Source: Rhodoluna limnophila (GTDB lineage Bacteria > Actinomycetota > Actinomycetes > Actinomycetales > Microbacteriaceae). Taken from it: DNA of 8,576 bases. Shown one piece after another: positions 1 through 6,994 of the stretch. The stretch lies in the NCBI GenBank assembly GCA_943326655.2, contig CALPUC020000030.1:1-8576 (forward strand), read 5' to 3'. The translations under genes and the position numbers were made by a program. The notes beneath the pieces are model-generated. The model was not told the DNA's origin, searched no databases, and saw nothing but the letters and a program-made list of their open reading frames with translations. Each line of letters opens with the position of its first letter. Position 1 is the first letter of the stretch.

Positions 1-1
1 A

Positions 2-220
2 GCACTAGTTGACCCAAACAGCACCGACGCCCAGCGCGAAGAGGCTCGTCTAGGTCTACAGAAGCTTCCACGCAACGCTTCGCCAGTTCGCGTTCGCGGA
101 CGCGACGCCATCGATGGTCGTCCACGTGGTTTCCTAAGCAAGTTCGGTGTTTCTCGTGTTCGCTTCCGCAACATGGCACACAAGGGTGAGCTTCCAGGTA
201 TCACCAAGTCATCCTGGTAA
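2..220 (+). CDS. rpsN: 30S ribosomal protein S14, zinc-independent long type (3' part only)
   Basis: This is the C-terminal 72 residues of ribosomal protein S14; the start lies left of the window. S14 is a small-subunit head protein that contacts 16S rRNA. The readable frame runs from base 2 to TAA at 218-220 and contains the family signature ASPVR, then GRPRG, KFGVSRVR, and the C-terminal block AHKGELPG ending in KSSW. The positions that carry the two CxxC zinc pairs in short, zinc-binding S14 are occupied here by other residues (AIDGRPR and GVSRVR), so this is the cysteine-free, roughly 101-residue class. In many actinobacteria that version sits beside rpmB and rpmG, sometimes under Zur control; those neighbours would be outside the window. 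A strong terminator follows, so this gene appears to end its operon. The identification is very secure; the regulation is not visible. Confidence 0.97.
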   Translation, partial: ALVDPNSTDAQREEARLGLQKLPRNASPVRVRGRDAIDGRPRGFLSKFGVSRVRFRNMAHKGELPGITKSSW

Positions 221-233
221 ATCAGTTTTAGTG

Positions 234-262
234 AAAACCGTCACCTTCGGGTGGCGGTTTTT
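234..262 (+). terminator. Rho-independent terminator after rpsN
   Basis: A 12-bp stem (234-245 with 250-261) is closed by a UUCG tetraloop (246-249) on a C-G pair. One T:G wobble lies at the eighth pair. The outer four pairs are A:T, so the 3' arm ends in a run of five T (258-262). It starts 13 nt after the rpsN stop, which is the expected place and strength for an intrinsic terminator. Confidence 0.92.
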
Positions 263-331
263 CTTTAATCCGCATAAATAAAGGGATTTAGACACGCCGA
301 GCCAAATAACCGAGCGATTTTTACAGAGGCA

Positions 332-337
332 TAGATT
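332..337 (+). promoter_or_regulatory. possible -10 element of the HU gene
   Basis: TAGATT fits the actinobacterial TAnnnT -10 pattern inside an AT-rich stretch 47 nt upstream of the HU start. It would give a leader of about 40 nt containing the Shine-Dalgarno. No convincing -35 lies 16-18 nt upstream, so this is a tentative assignment. A TTTACA at 320-325 could be an alternative -35, but no good -10 follows it. The rest of 263-383 shows nothing else I can name. Confidence 0.3.
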
Positions 338-383
338 TATAGCGACTAACAACTAGTCATTCTTTCTAACATCGGAGGGCCAA

Positions 384-671
384 ATGGCTAACACTCTAAA
401 CAAGGGCGAGCTAGTAGCCGCTATCGCAGCACACACTGGTGAGTCCCAGGCAGCAGTCAACCGTGTTGTTGACGCACTGTTCGAGACCATCGCAAAGACC
501 GTTGCCAAGGGCGACAAAGTAACCATCCCAGGTTGGATCTCAGTCGAGAAGGGTTTCCGCGCAGCACGTGCGGGTCGTAACCCTCAGACCGGTGCAACCA
601 TTCAGATTGCTGCTTCGAACACCGTAAAGGTTTCAGCAGGTAGCAAGCTAAAGGCTGCAGTCAAGAAGTAA
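384..671 (+). CDS. hup: HU family nucleoid-associated DNA-binding protein
   Basis: This is a 95-residue HU/IHF-family protein that forms dimers and bends and compacts DNA in the nucleoid. The N-terminal helical half begins MANTLNKGELVAAIA, and the beta-arm region carries the HU signature GRNPQTG at about residues 65-71, followed by IQIAAS and the closing helix KLKAAVKK. The length is that of canonical bacterial HU; it lacks the long Lys/Ala-rich C-terminal tail of mycobacterial HupB. The ATG at 384 is supported by a strong Shine-Dalgarno, GGAGGG at 374-379, with 4 nt before the start. It is flanked by terminators on both sides, so it is probably transcribed alone. Three of its four leucines use CTA, as in the other highly expressed genes here. 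Whether it is the lineage's hupA or hupB orthologue cannot be said from this window. Confidence 0.97.
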   Translation: MANTLNKGELVAAIAAHTGESQAAVNRVVDALFETIAKTVAKGDKVTIPGWISVEKGFRAARAGRNPQTGATIQIAASNTVKVSAGSKLKAAVKK

Positions 672-684
672 TTCTTTTCTTGTG

Positions 685-712
685 GAAGGCGTCGGCTTCG
701 GCCGGCGCCTTC
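685..712 (+). terminator. Rho-independent terminator after hup
   Basis: A GC-rich 12-bp stem (685-696 with 701-712) with a UUCG loop (697-700) on a C-G closing pair starts 13 nt after the HU stop. As in the rpsN terminator, there is a single T:G wobble at the eighth pair. The T-tract is poor (TCGCTT), so termination may be incomplete. The expected -35 position of the next gene's promoter (about 695-700) lies inside this hairpin. Confidence 0.8.
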
Positions 713-717
713 TCGCT

Positions 718-723
718 TAAGAT
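718..723 (+). promoter_or_regulatory. candidate -10 box of a leaderless promoter for the methyltransferase operon
   Basis: TAAGAT fits TAnnnT and ends exactly 6 nt before the GTG at 730, so transcription would start at or within a base of the start codon. The only SD-like bases (GGAG at 724-727) lie 2 nt from the GTG, too close for normal use. This supports a leaderless start. No good -35 match is visible. Confidence 0.5.
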
Positions 724-729
724 GGAGAA

Positions 730-1245
730 GTGAACACCACCCAGCAAGCTCGTCTCTTAGTGATTGGCCAATTCGCCTTCCTCGCGTTATTGCTGTTCTG
801 GCCTAGCGATCCTGCTGGTTGGGGTTTTCTCGATTTCCTGTTTGAGCTCGTCGGAGTGATTTTAGTTTTCGGTGGATTGGCTCTGGTCTATCTAGCGCTT
901 CGTTCGCTTTTTACTTTCTCCCTTCCTAAGTTTTCGGGAACACCAAAAGACAAGTTCCTACAGTCGCTGAAAGTGGTTTGGCCAAAGCCTGTCGATAGTG
1001 CGAAGCTCGTGACCAGCGGGGTGTTCAAGCGCACGCGCCACCCAATCTACTCGGGCCTTCTGCTTCTGGGCTATGGCGTTGCCATCGGTAGCGGCCCGAT
1101 TCCCCACCTGTTCTTTGCGATTGCGCTTCACGAAATTCTTCGAAATAAGGCAGTTTTGGAAGAGAAGTTTTTGACGGAGAAATTCCCCGAGTACCCAGAG
1201 TATGTTTCCAGGACTGGTCGATTCTTCCCAAAGGTTGAAGATTGA
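730..1245 (+). CDS. isoprenylcysteine carboxyl methyltransferase-like (ICMT/PEMT family) membrane protein
   Basis: This is a 171-residue integral membrane protein of the ICMT/phospholipid methyltransferase fold, which transfers methyl groups from S-adenosylmethionine to membrane-embedded or lipid-like substrates. Hydrophobic segments are visible at about residues 9-24, 33-61 and 107-137. The family's SAM-binding signature is present: GVFKRTRHPIYSG (about 97-109) near the third segment, then the acidic EEKFL (144-148), Y155 and Y158, and a final arginine-proline region (R161 to P167). Bacteria lack the prenylated CaaX substrates of eukaryotic ICMT, so the substrate is unknown. The start is GTG; an upstream ATG at 722 hits a stop after three codons. 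It is the first gene of a coupled operon, and its TGA overlaps the TTG start of the CtaG gene. That position suggests a membrane or respiratory-chain role, but this is inference only. Confidence 0.88.
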   Translation: MNTTQQARLLVIGQFAFLALLLFWPSDPAGWGFLDFLFELVGVILVFGGLALVYLALRSLFTFSLPKFSGTPKDKFLQSLKVVWPKPVDSAKLVTSGVFKRTRHPIYSGLLLLGYGVAIGSGPIPHLFFAIALHEILRNKAVLEEKFLTEKFPEYPEYVSRTGRFFPKVED

Positions 1246-3197
1246 ATAAACGCCTCCTCGGGGTGATTTCGGTTTACGGCTTTGCTGCCCTTGCGGTATG
1301 GCTCGGTTTGAGTTTCACCAGGGGCAATGCTCCTCTGCCAATCGGTGATGCTGGCGATTTGGTACGTTGGGCGCAGCCGATCGTGCAGTCGGTAAAAAAC
1401 TTGGCGATGGCAATGACCGTGGGTTCACTGGTTTTCGCGGCCTGGGCGTTTTCAGAAAAATCCGACTCCCTCGCGCGGTCGTTGAGAAGAGTTTCATACG
1501 CTGCCATAGCCTGGACGATTTCCGGCGCCGCACACATCTTGCTCACCTATTTATGGGTCACCGGTTCTCCGCTCTCCCTCAATGAATCTTTCGGAGCTGG
1601 GCTGTGGATGTTCCTCTCTCAAGTAGCTCTCGGGCAAGCTCTTTCTCTAAACGTTTTAGCCGCCGCTGCGCTTAGCCTTTTCGCTCTATCTTTTTCATCA
1701 CTTCGCTCAACTCTGTTCCTCGCCGTTTTAGGTCTGGCCGCTCTGGTGCCACTTGCAGTGATCGGCCATGCTGCGGGACCTGCCGGGCACGACATGGCGG
1801 TGAACGCGATGGGTATTCACCTGGTGGCCGTTGTGGTTTGGGTTGGTGGCCTGATCGAACTCGGTTTCCAAGTTTCGGCGGGTGGGAACTGGATGGTTTT
1901 GGCAAGACGCTATTCGACTCTCGCACTATTCGCCTTTGGCCTAACCGCGGTGAGTGGCGTTGCCTCGGCAGCTCTGAGGATTGTTGAGTGGAAGTATTTG
2001 TTCAGCGACTGGGGAATTCTGGCACTGGTAAAGGTCGGCATACTTTTGGCGCTCGGGTTATTTGGCGCCTGGTATCGAACCAGAATCCTCAATCGAGCAA
2101 CGTCGTCCAAAGCGTCATTTGTGTCACTAGCAGTTGTTGAGCTTGCCCTAATGGGCTCAGCGTTTGGTTTGGGCTCGAGCCTCAGCCACTCTGCTGCGCC
2201 CTCGAGTGGCCTGACGCTTGATGATTCCGGCTCTCCCGCGGTAATACTTACCGGCTCCCCGCTTCCGCCCGAGCTCACCTTGGAACGTTGGTTTACCTCA
2301 TACAAAATCGACCTGGTTTGGCTGGTTATTGTGGTGGCGGCCACGGCTCTCTACCTATTTGGGGTTTACCGTCTCAAAAAGCGCGGCGACGAGTGGCCAA
2401 TTGGCCGAACCATCAGCTGGTTACTCGGCATGGGTCTACTGCTCTGGATTACCTGCGGCCCGCTGAACGTTTACGAGCAGTACCTGTTCTCGGTGCACAT
2501 GCTGGCTCACATGATTCTCACCATGGGGGTACCGGTGTTCCTGGTGCCCGGCGCTCCGGTAACACTTCTACTCAGGGCTAGTGAAGCCCGCAAGGACGAT
2601 TCGAGGGGTCTTCGCGAATGGGTGCTTTGGGCGGTTCACACCCCTTGGGCGAAACTGGTCTCTCACCCGATTTTTGCGGCCATCAACTTCGCCGCCTCAT
2701 TGGTCATATTTTACTTCACCCCGCTGTTCGCTTGGTCTACCAGAGACCACCTCGGGCACCAGTGGATGATCGTGCACTTCTTGATCACGGGCTATCTGTT
2801 TGTGCAGGCTGTAATTGGTGTCGACCCAGGCCCGACAAAGCTTCAGCCACTGTTGAAGTTGATGCTACTTATTGGCACGCTCGCGTTCCACGCGTTCTTC
2901 GGGCTATCGCTGATGAGCGGTGAAGGGCTGCTGTTGGCCGACTGGTATGGCGCAATGGGCCGCACCTGGGGAGAATCTCCAATCGCCGACCAACAAACGG
3001 GTGGCGCTATAGCGTGGGGTATCGGGGAAATACCAGCGGCTGTGCTTACGATTATCGTTTCCATCCAATGGTTTAGATCAGATGCCAGAGACGCCAAGCG
3101 TTTAGACCGAGCGTCAGACCGGGCTGGTAATAAAGACGTAGACGACTACAACGAGATGCTGGCGAAACTGGCAAAGCGCGACGGGGAACAACGATGA
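1242..3197 (+). CDS. ctaG: CopD-CtaG fusion: copper-resistance D domain plus cytochrome c oxidase assembly domain
   Basis: This is a 651-residue polytopic membrane protein of the two-domain type common in actinobacteria. The N-terminal half (about residues 10-315) carries the CopD region, with conserved histidines in GHAAGPAGH (H176, H183) and H193 in the helix IHLVAVVVWVGGL, and the CopD core at about 220-310. The C-terminal half (about 385-610) is the caa3_CtaG domain, with H419 and H423 in HMLAHMIL, the PVFLVPGAPVTLLLRA block (431-446), H503/H506/H512, GVDPGP (526-531) and H550. CtaG-type proteins help assemble the CuB centre of cytochrome c oxidase, and CopD domains are linked to copper transfer across the membrane. 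The start is TTG at 1242, overlapping the upstream stop (TTGA), with AAGG at 1231-1234 as a modest SD. The stop overlaps the helicase ATG. The soluble tail (612-651) is charged. The family call is secure; direct copper binding is inferred from the histidines. Confidence 0.95.
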   Translation: MNKRLLGVISVYGFAALAVWLGLSFTRGNAPLPIGDAGDLVRWAQPIVQSVKNLAMAMTVGSLVFAAWAFSEKSDSLARSLRRVSYAAIAWTISGAAHILLTYLWVTGSPLSLNESFGAGLWMFLSQVALGQALSLNVLAAAALSLFALSFSSLRSTLFLAVLGLAALVPLAVIGHAAGPAGHDMAVNAMGIHLVAVVVWVGGLIELGFQVSAGGNWMVLARRYSTLALFAFGLTAVSGVASAALRIVEWKYLFSDWGILALVKVGILLALGLFGAWYRTRILNRATSSKASFVSLAVVELALMGSAFGLGSSLSHSAAPSSGLTLDDSGSPAVILTGSPLPPELTLERWFTSYKIDLVWLVIVVAATALYLFGVYRLKKRGDEWPIGRTISWLLGMGLLLWITCGPLNVYEQYLFSVHMLAHMILTMGVPVFLVPGAPVTLLLRASEARKDDSRGLREWVLWAVHTPWAKLVSHPIFAAINFAASLVIFYFTPLFAWSTRDHLGHQWMIVHFLITGYLFVQAVIGVDPGPTKLQPLLKLMLLIGTLAFHAFFGLSLMSGEGLLLADWYGAMGRTWGESPIADQQTGGAIAWGIGEIPAAVLTIIVSIQWFRSDARDAKRLDRASDRAGNKDVDDYNEMLAKLAKRDGEQR

Positions 3198-4567
3198 CTT
3201 TTGATATTTCACTATCCAAGGAGCAGCTCGCCCTGTTCGAATTTTTGGAAAACGAGCACGACCACATTTTCGTGACCGGTCGCGCTGGCACGGGTAAGTC
3301 AACCCTGCTGAACCACTTTGTTACAAATACCAAGAAGAACGTGGCCGTGGTTGCCCCAACCGGTGTTGCCGCCTACAACGTTGGTGGGCAAACCATCCAC
3401 TCGTTCTTCGGCATTCCACCAAACGGTGTGCTCGGCATCCAGCCTCTTCACAAACATCTTTACGGCAGAACCCGAGACGCGCTGCGTTCCTTGGACATTG
3501 TGGTGATCGACGAGATCTCGATGGTTAGTGCCGATCTGATGGACGGCATGGACACCATGCTTCGAACCGCTAGGGGAAAGAACAAAGGCCCGTTCGGCGG
3601 AGTTCAGGTGGTTATGTTTGGCGACCCTTATCAGCTGCCACCGATTGCCGTTAAGCCTGGTGTTGAAGGCTACGACTATTTGAAGGAAAACTACCGCTCA
3701 GACTGGTTCTTCGACGCGAAGGTTTGGAGCGAATCGAAACTACTCCGATATGAACTAAACGAGAACTTCCGCCAGCACGACGATAAGTTCATCGAGATTC
3801 TGAACGCCATCCGCGACGGCAGCGTAACTCAGGAGATGCTAGACACCCTAAATCAGGCCGGCAATCGCTACCCTGAAAACCAGGACGCAATCCGCCTGTC
3901 TGGCATTAACGCCAAAGTGAATAACTACAACTCCAGCCGCCTTGCCAATACCCCCGGAATCACCAAGTTCTTCGAAGCCAACGTTCCGGTTGGAAAGCTC
4001 TCTGATTTCGGGGCAAACCCTCCGGCCGACACCACCCTTGAACTAAAAGTTGGCGCTCAGGTGATGTTCATCAAAAACGACGACCAGAACCAGGCGAAAG
4101 ACGGTGCCTACGCTCGTCGCTGGGTGAATGGAACGATTGGTCACATCACCGAAATTGTCGCTCACAATCACGTCAAGGTAGAAGTCGACACCGAAGTGTT
4201 CGACGTTCACCTTTCCACCTGGGAGAAGATCAAATACCAGCTCGACGAAGTATTCGACGAAAACACTCAGCGAATCAAAGAGGTGCTGGTTCCAGAAACC
4301 GTGGCCGAATTCCACCAGCTACCGCTTCGCCTCGCGTGGTCGGTTACCGTGCACAAGTCTCAGGGAATGACCTACGACGAGGTTGTTATCGAACTCGGTG
4401 GCAATGCCTTCTCGGCAGGGCAAACATATGTGGCTCTGAGCCGCGTGCGCTCGCTAGAGGGTCTCTACCTAACCGCCCCAATCACGTTGCGAGATGTGAT
4501 GATCGATCCCCACGTGCAGCGCTTCATGGCTGAAACCGCGAGCCCAAACTACAACGGGCTTTTCTAA
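3194..4567 (+). CDS. Pif1-like superfamily 1B DNA helicase / AAA ATPase
   Basis: This 457-residue protein has all helicase motifs of the Pif1/RecD-like SF1B group: Walker A GRAGTGKST (29-37, K35), motif Ia VVAPTGVAAY then QTIHSFF (52-72), Walker B VVIDEISMV (103-111, D106/E107), motif III MFGDPYQLPP (141-150, Q147), motif IV LNENFRQ (188-194, R193), motif V VTVHKSQGMTYDEV (384-397) and motif VI TYVALSRVRS (411-420, R417). Family members unwind DNA 5' to 3' using ATP; Pif1 enzymes act on forks and G-quadruplexes. Whether this bacterial member does so is unknown. It has no obvious extra N- or C-terminal domain and looks intact. The ATG at 3194 overlaps the ctaG stop (ATGA) and has GGGGAA (3183-3188) as SD with 5-nt spacing. 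Translational coupling to an oxidase assembly gene is functionally unexplained. Confidence 0.93.
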   Translation: MTFDISLSKEQLALFEFLENEHDHIFVTGRAGTGKSTLLNHFVTNTKKNVAVVAPTGVAAYNVGGQTIHSFFGIPPNGVLGIQPLHKHLYGRTRDALRSLDIVVIDEISMVSADLMDGMDTMLRTARGKNKGPFGGVQVVMFGDPYQLPPIAVKPGVEGYDYLKENYRSDWFFDAKVWSESKLLRYELNENFRQHDDKFIEILNAIRDGSVTQEMLDTLNQAGNRYPENQDAIRLSGINAKVNNYNSSRLANTPGITKFFEANVPVGKLSDFGANPPADTTLELKVGAQVMFIKNDDQNQAKDGAYARRWVNGTIGHITEIVAHNHVKVEVDTEVFDVHLSTWEKIKYQLDEVFDENTQRIKEVLVPETVAEFHQLPLRLAWSVTVHKSQGMTYDEVVIELGGNAFSAGQTYVALSRVRSLEGLYLTAPITLRDVMIDPHVQRFMAETASPNYNGLF

Positions 4568-4581
4568 CGAAATCCGATTGG

Positions 4582-4587
4582 TAATCT
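4582..4587 (+). promoter_or_regulatory. candidate -10 box of a leaderless promoter for dcd
   Basis: TAATCT (TAnnnT) lies in the 26-nt gap between the helicase stop and dcd and ends 6 nt before the ATG at 4594. No Shine-Dalgarno precedes that ATG. The geometry predicts an mRNA that starts at the start codon. The -35 region (about 4558-4564) is only T-rich. It also argues for ATG 4594 over the in-frame ATG at 4600. Confidence 0.55.
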
Positions 4588-4593
4588 GTAACC

Positions 4594-5190
4594 ATGCTTA
4601 TGTCAGACCGCGATATCCGCGCATCCATCGAAGCCGGCCAGATCGGCCTAGAGCCACTCGAAATGAGCCTGCTCCAGCCTTCAAGTTTCGATGTGCGCCT
4701 CGACCGCTTCTTCCGTCTGTTTGATAATCACAAGTACGCCTACATCGACCCTGCCGAAGACCAGAGCGATCTAACCCAGCTGATTGAAGTCGACCCTAAG
4801 GAAGCATTCATTCTTCACCCTGGTGAATTCGTGCTCGGCTCAACCTACGAGTTTGTAACTTTGCCAGACAACATTGCCGCCCGCCTCGAGGGAAAGTCTT
4901 CACTCGGACGCCTCGGGCTAATGACCCACTCCACCGCGGGTTTCGTTGATCCTGGTTTCAAGGGTCACGTAACTCTTGAGCTAGCAAACGTCTCGAACCT
5001 GCCAATCAAGTTGTGGCCAGGAATGAAGGTCGGGCAGCTTTGCTTCTTCCAACTTTCCAGCCCGAGCGAAACTCCCTACGGCAGCGAAAAATACAACAAC
5101 CGCTATCAGGGACAACGAGGGCCAACCGCGTCTCGTTCGTTTATGAACTTCTATCGCACCGACGTGGGTAACGAACCCCTAGAACAGTAA
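4594..5190 (+). CDS. dcd: dCTP deaminase, dUMP-forming (bifunctional dCTP deaminase/dUTPase)
   Basis: This 198-residue enzyme belongs to the trimeric dCTP deaminase/dUTPase family. It closely resembles the Mycobacterium tuberculosis Dcd-Dut protein as I recall it: the start MLMSDRDIRA, QPSSFDVRLD (28-37), LHPGEFVLGST (74-84), GKSSLGRLGL (100-109), HSTAGFVDPGF (112-122), TLELAN (127-132, catalytic E129), WPGMKVGQL (141-149) and YQGQRGPTASRS (171-182). The small TAG at 114-116, in place of the TAH of E. coli-type monofunctional Dcd, is the mark of the bifunctional class, which turns dCTP directly into dUMP, ammonia and pyrophosphate without releasing dUTP. dUMP then feeds thymidylate synthase. 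The C-terminus is about eight residues longer than the Mtb protein. The start agrees with family N-termini and with the -10 box just upstream. Confidence 0.97.
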   Translation: MLMSDRDIRASIEAGQIGLEPLEMSLLQPSSFDVRLDRFFRLFDNHKYAYIDPAEDQSDLTQLIEVDPKEAFILHPGEFVLGSTYEFVTLPDNIAARLEGKSSLGRLGLMTHSTAGFVDPGFKGHVTLELANVSNLPIKLWPGMKVGQLCFFQLSSPSETPYGSEKYNNRYQGQRGPTASRSFMNFYRTDVGNEPLEQ

Positions 5191-5210
5191 TCAGTAGCTA
5201 AGGAAACAAA

Positions 5211-5639
5211 ATGAAGAAATTCATCGCCATTTTCGCAGTTCTTTTTGCCGCTCTGTCCTTAAGCGGTTGTGCACCGGAAGCAACCAACGAACTTCCGAAA
5301 ACCGGCATCATTATCGAAAACGCTTACGTCACCGCCGGAGAAACCGAGGCTCGAGTTTATGCAGTCATCACCAGCCGGGCGGATCGCACCGTGACGCTTA
5401 TCGGCGGAACTACCGATGCTGCCGGCACGGTCAAGGTTATGAAAGGCTCAGGCTCCAGTGAGGAAATACTTGAGGATGGCGTAGAGATTCACGTGGGTCA
5501 AGAATTACCGCTAGACGAATCGAAAAAGCACATCACGCTCACCAAGCTGGCAAAACCGATCATGCCCGGCGACACCATCTCATTTACCTTTGAGTTCGAG
5601 GGCGCAGAGCCTCAAACGTTTGAGCTAACCGCCAAATAA
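5211..5639 (+). CDS. PCu(A)C-like (DUF461) lipoprotein with degenerate copper site
   Basis: This 142-residue lipoprotein has a lysine-containing start, a hydrophobic stretch (residues 4-17) and a lipobox LSGC with Cys20 as the predicted lipidation site, so the mature protein should be tethered to the outer face of the membrane. The rest fits the PCu(A)C copper-chaperone beta-fold: IIIENAYV (33-40), ARVYAVI (47-53), the TDAAGTVKVM block (68-77), and H107 in the KHITL strand, then PGDTISFTFEFE (119-130). PCu(A)C proteins deliver Cu(I) to the CuA site of cytochrome oxidase. The usual His-Met pair after 'VEL' is Met77-Lys78 here, and the later HxM is HIT (107-109), so only fragments of the ligand set remain. 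The start has an AAGGAA SD (5200-5205). It follows dcd by 20 nt and is probably cotranscribed with it. The fold call is moderate, since it rests on short motifs. Confidence 0.7.
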   Translation: MKKFIAIFAVLFAALSLSGCAPEATNELPKTGIIIENAYVTAGETEARVYAVITSRADRTVTLIGGTTDAAGTVKVMKGSGSSEEILEDGVEIHVGQELPLDESKKHITLTKLAKPIMPGDTISFTFEFEGAEPQTFELTAK

Positions 5640-5644
5640 TTGGG

Positions 5645-6967
5645 CTATTCAGCCGCGTCGAGAACCTTAGGGTTCGGGTGAACACGGGAGAGTAGGAACG
5701 CTCCCACGATCAGGATGATGACGATTCCCCAGATGCCGTAGATGGTGTTGTTTCCTTCACCTAGGAACATGGATGCAACTGCGATTGAGGTTGCCCACAT
5801 GGTGCCCGAGAGGAAGCTGATGGCGCGGCCGGTGGTTTGATAGAGACCGAATACTTCTCCCTCACGTCCGTTCGGGGTGAAGCGTGAAACGAAGGTTCGG
5901 CTGGAGGCCTGTGCTGGGCCCACGAAGAGGGTTAGCAGTAGGCCGAAGATCCAGTAGGTGATCTGACCCAGATCTCTAAGTAGGAACAGTGCAATCGCTC
6001 CAGCGATAAGGCCGATGAGGGAACCTAGGATTACCGCTCTCGAACCGTAGATGTCGTCTAGTCGGCCGCCGATTGCGGCTCCGATTGCGGCGATGATGTT
6101 CGCACCGATTCCGTAGAAGATGATCGAGGTGGTGTCGAAGCCGAAGGCCAGGGTTCCCAGCACTGCGCCGAACGTGAAGACACCGGAGAGGCCGTCTCGG
6201 TAGACAGCGCTCGAGATTAGGAACTTGAAGGTTTCCGGTGCTTGCTTACGCAGGGTCTTTAGTTGCTGGAAGACGCCTTTATAGGAAGCCAGGATCGATT
6301 CTTTACGAGCGTTCGCCTTTTTCTCAATCTCAGGAACCCAGAGCAGTAGCGGAATGGTGAAGACCAGAATCCAGGCCGAGGCGAATAGGAAGATGGTTCG
6401 GATGTGGATCGCGTTCTCTTTGCCGATGCCGAATAGCGGGTTGTCTGGGAGCACAAAGCCAACCAGTGAGATTAGAAGCAGGATGATTCCACCGATGTAG
6501 CCAAGACCCCAGGCGTAGCCGGAAATTCGTCCGATGTTGCTTTCGGTGGTAACGCCTTTGAGCATCGCGTAGTAGTTAATGAAAGCCGACTCTTGAATAA
6601 CCGAACCGATTCCATAGAGCACAAGACCGAATAGGAAGTATTCCGGTTTTGGTTCAACGAAGAAAGCCGATGCGGTGACGACTATCAGGATGGCGGTGTT
6701 TACCAGGAGCCAAAACTTGCGGCGACCATTCTGATCTGAGCGACGGCCGAGAACCGGTGCGATTAGGGCTAACAAGATTCCGGCGATGGCGGTGGCCCAA
6801 CCGAGCATCTGGTCGGCGTTTTTGATTCCGGCAGCTACTGTGCCGGTTAGGTAGACCGGGAAGATGAAGGTCTGCATCAGGGTTGGGTAAGGCTGTTCGG
6901 CCCAGTCCCAGAGCGCCCAAGAGAACGTGGTTCGTTTCGATTGCTTCGGCGCCTGTGCATAAGTCAT
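5645..6967 (-). CDS. MFS transporter of the UMF1 / Atg22-like family
   Basis: This 440-residue protein has roughly twelve hydrophobic segments and major facilitator features: the UMF1-type N-terminus FSWALWDWAEQPYPT (15-29), the motif A loop GRRSDQNGRRK (74-84) between segments 2 and 3, a central cytoplasmic loop rich in Lys/Glu (about 213-245), a second motif A-like RLDDIYGSR (302-310), and the family block RTFVSRFTP then EVFGLYQTTGR (357-381). Fungal Atg22 exports amino acids from the vacuole; bacterial members have no settled substrate, so none is assigned. The ATG at 6967 has no SD, but TAGGCT (TAnnnT) ends 6 nt upstream, as for two other genes here. It is the only minus-strand gene, converges with the lipoprotein gene (5 nt between stops) and is divergent from dnaK across a repeat-rich control region. 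Confidence 0.92.
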   Translation of the reverse strand: MTYAQAPKQSKRTTFSWALWDWAEQPYPTLMQTFIFPVYLTGTVAAGIKNADQMLGWATAIAGILLALIAPVLGRRSDQNGRRKFWLLVNTAILIVVTASAFFVEPKPEYFLFGLVLYGIGSVIQESAFINYYAMLKGVTTESNIGRISGYAWGLGYIGGIILLLISLVGFVLPDNPLFGIGKENAIHIRTIFLFASAWILVFTIPLLLWVPEIEKKANARKESILASYKGVFQQLKTLRKQAPETFKFLISSAVYRDGLSGVFTFGAVLGTLAFGFDTTSIIFYGIGANIIAAIGAAIGGRLDDIYGSRAVILGSLIGLIAGAIALFLLRDLGQITYWIFGLLLTLFVGPAQASSRTFVSRFTPNGREGEVFGLYQTTGRAISFLSGTMWATSIAVASMFLGEGNNTIYGIWGIVIILIVGAFLLSRVHPNPKVLDAAE

Positions 6968-6973
6968 GGCTAA

Positions 6974-6979
6974 AGCCTA
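6974..6979 (-). promoter_or_regulatory. candidate -10 box of a leaderless promoter for the MFS gene
   Basis: On the minus strand TAGGCT (TAnnnT) is followed by 6 nt and then the ATG at 6967-6965. The expected -35 lies at about 6997-7002 and is not a consensus match. It falls within the AAGTTT-CT-AAACTT palindrome, which could be an activator or repressor site. Confidence 0.5.
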
Positions 6980-6994
6980 AATCCGTTTTCACCC

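Noticed and set aside
1910..2344. A 144-codon minus-strand open frame inside ctaG
   Set aside because: It overlaps a clearly coding, conserved membrane protein and has low-complexity, unrecognisable sequence.
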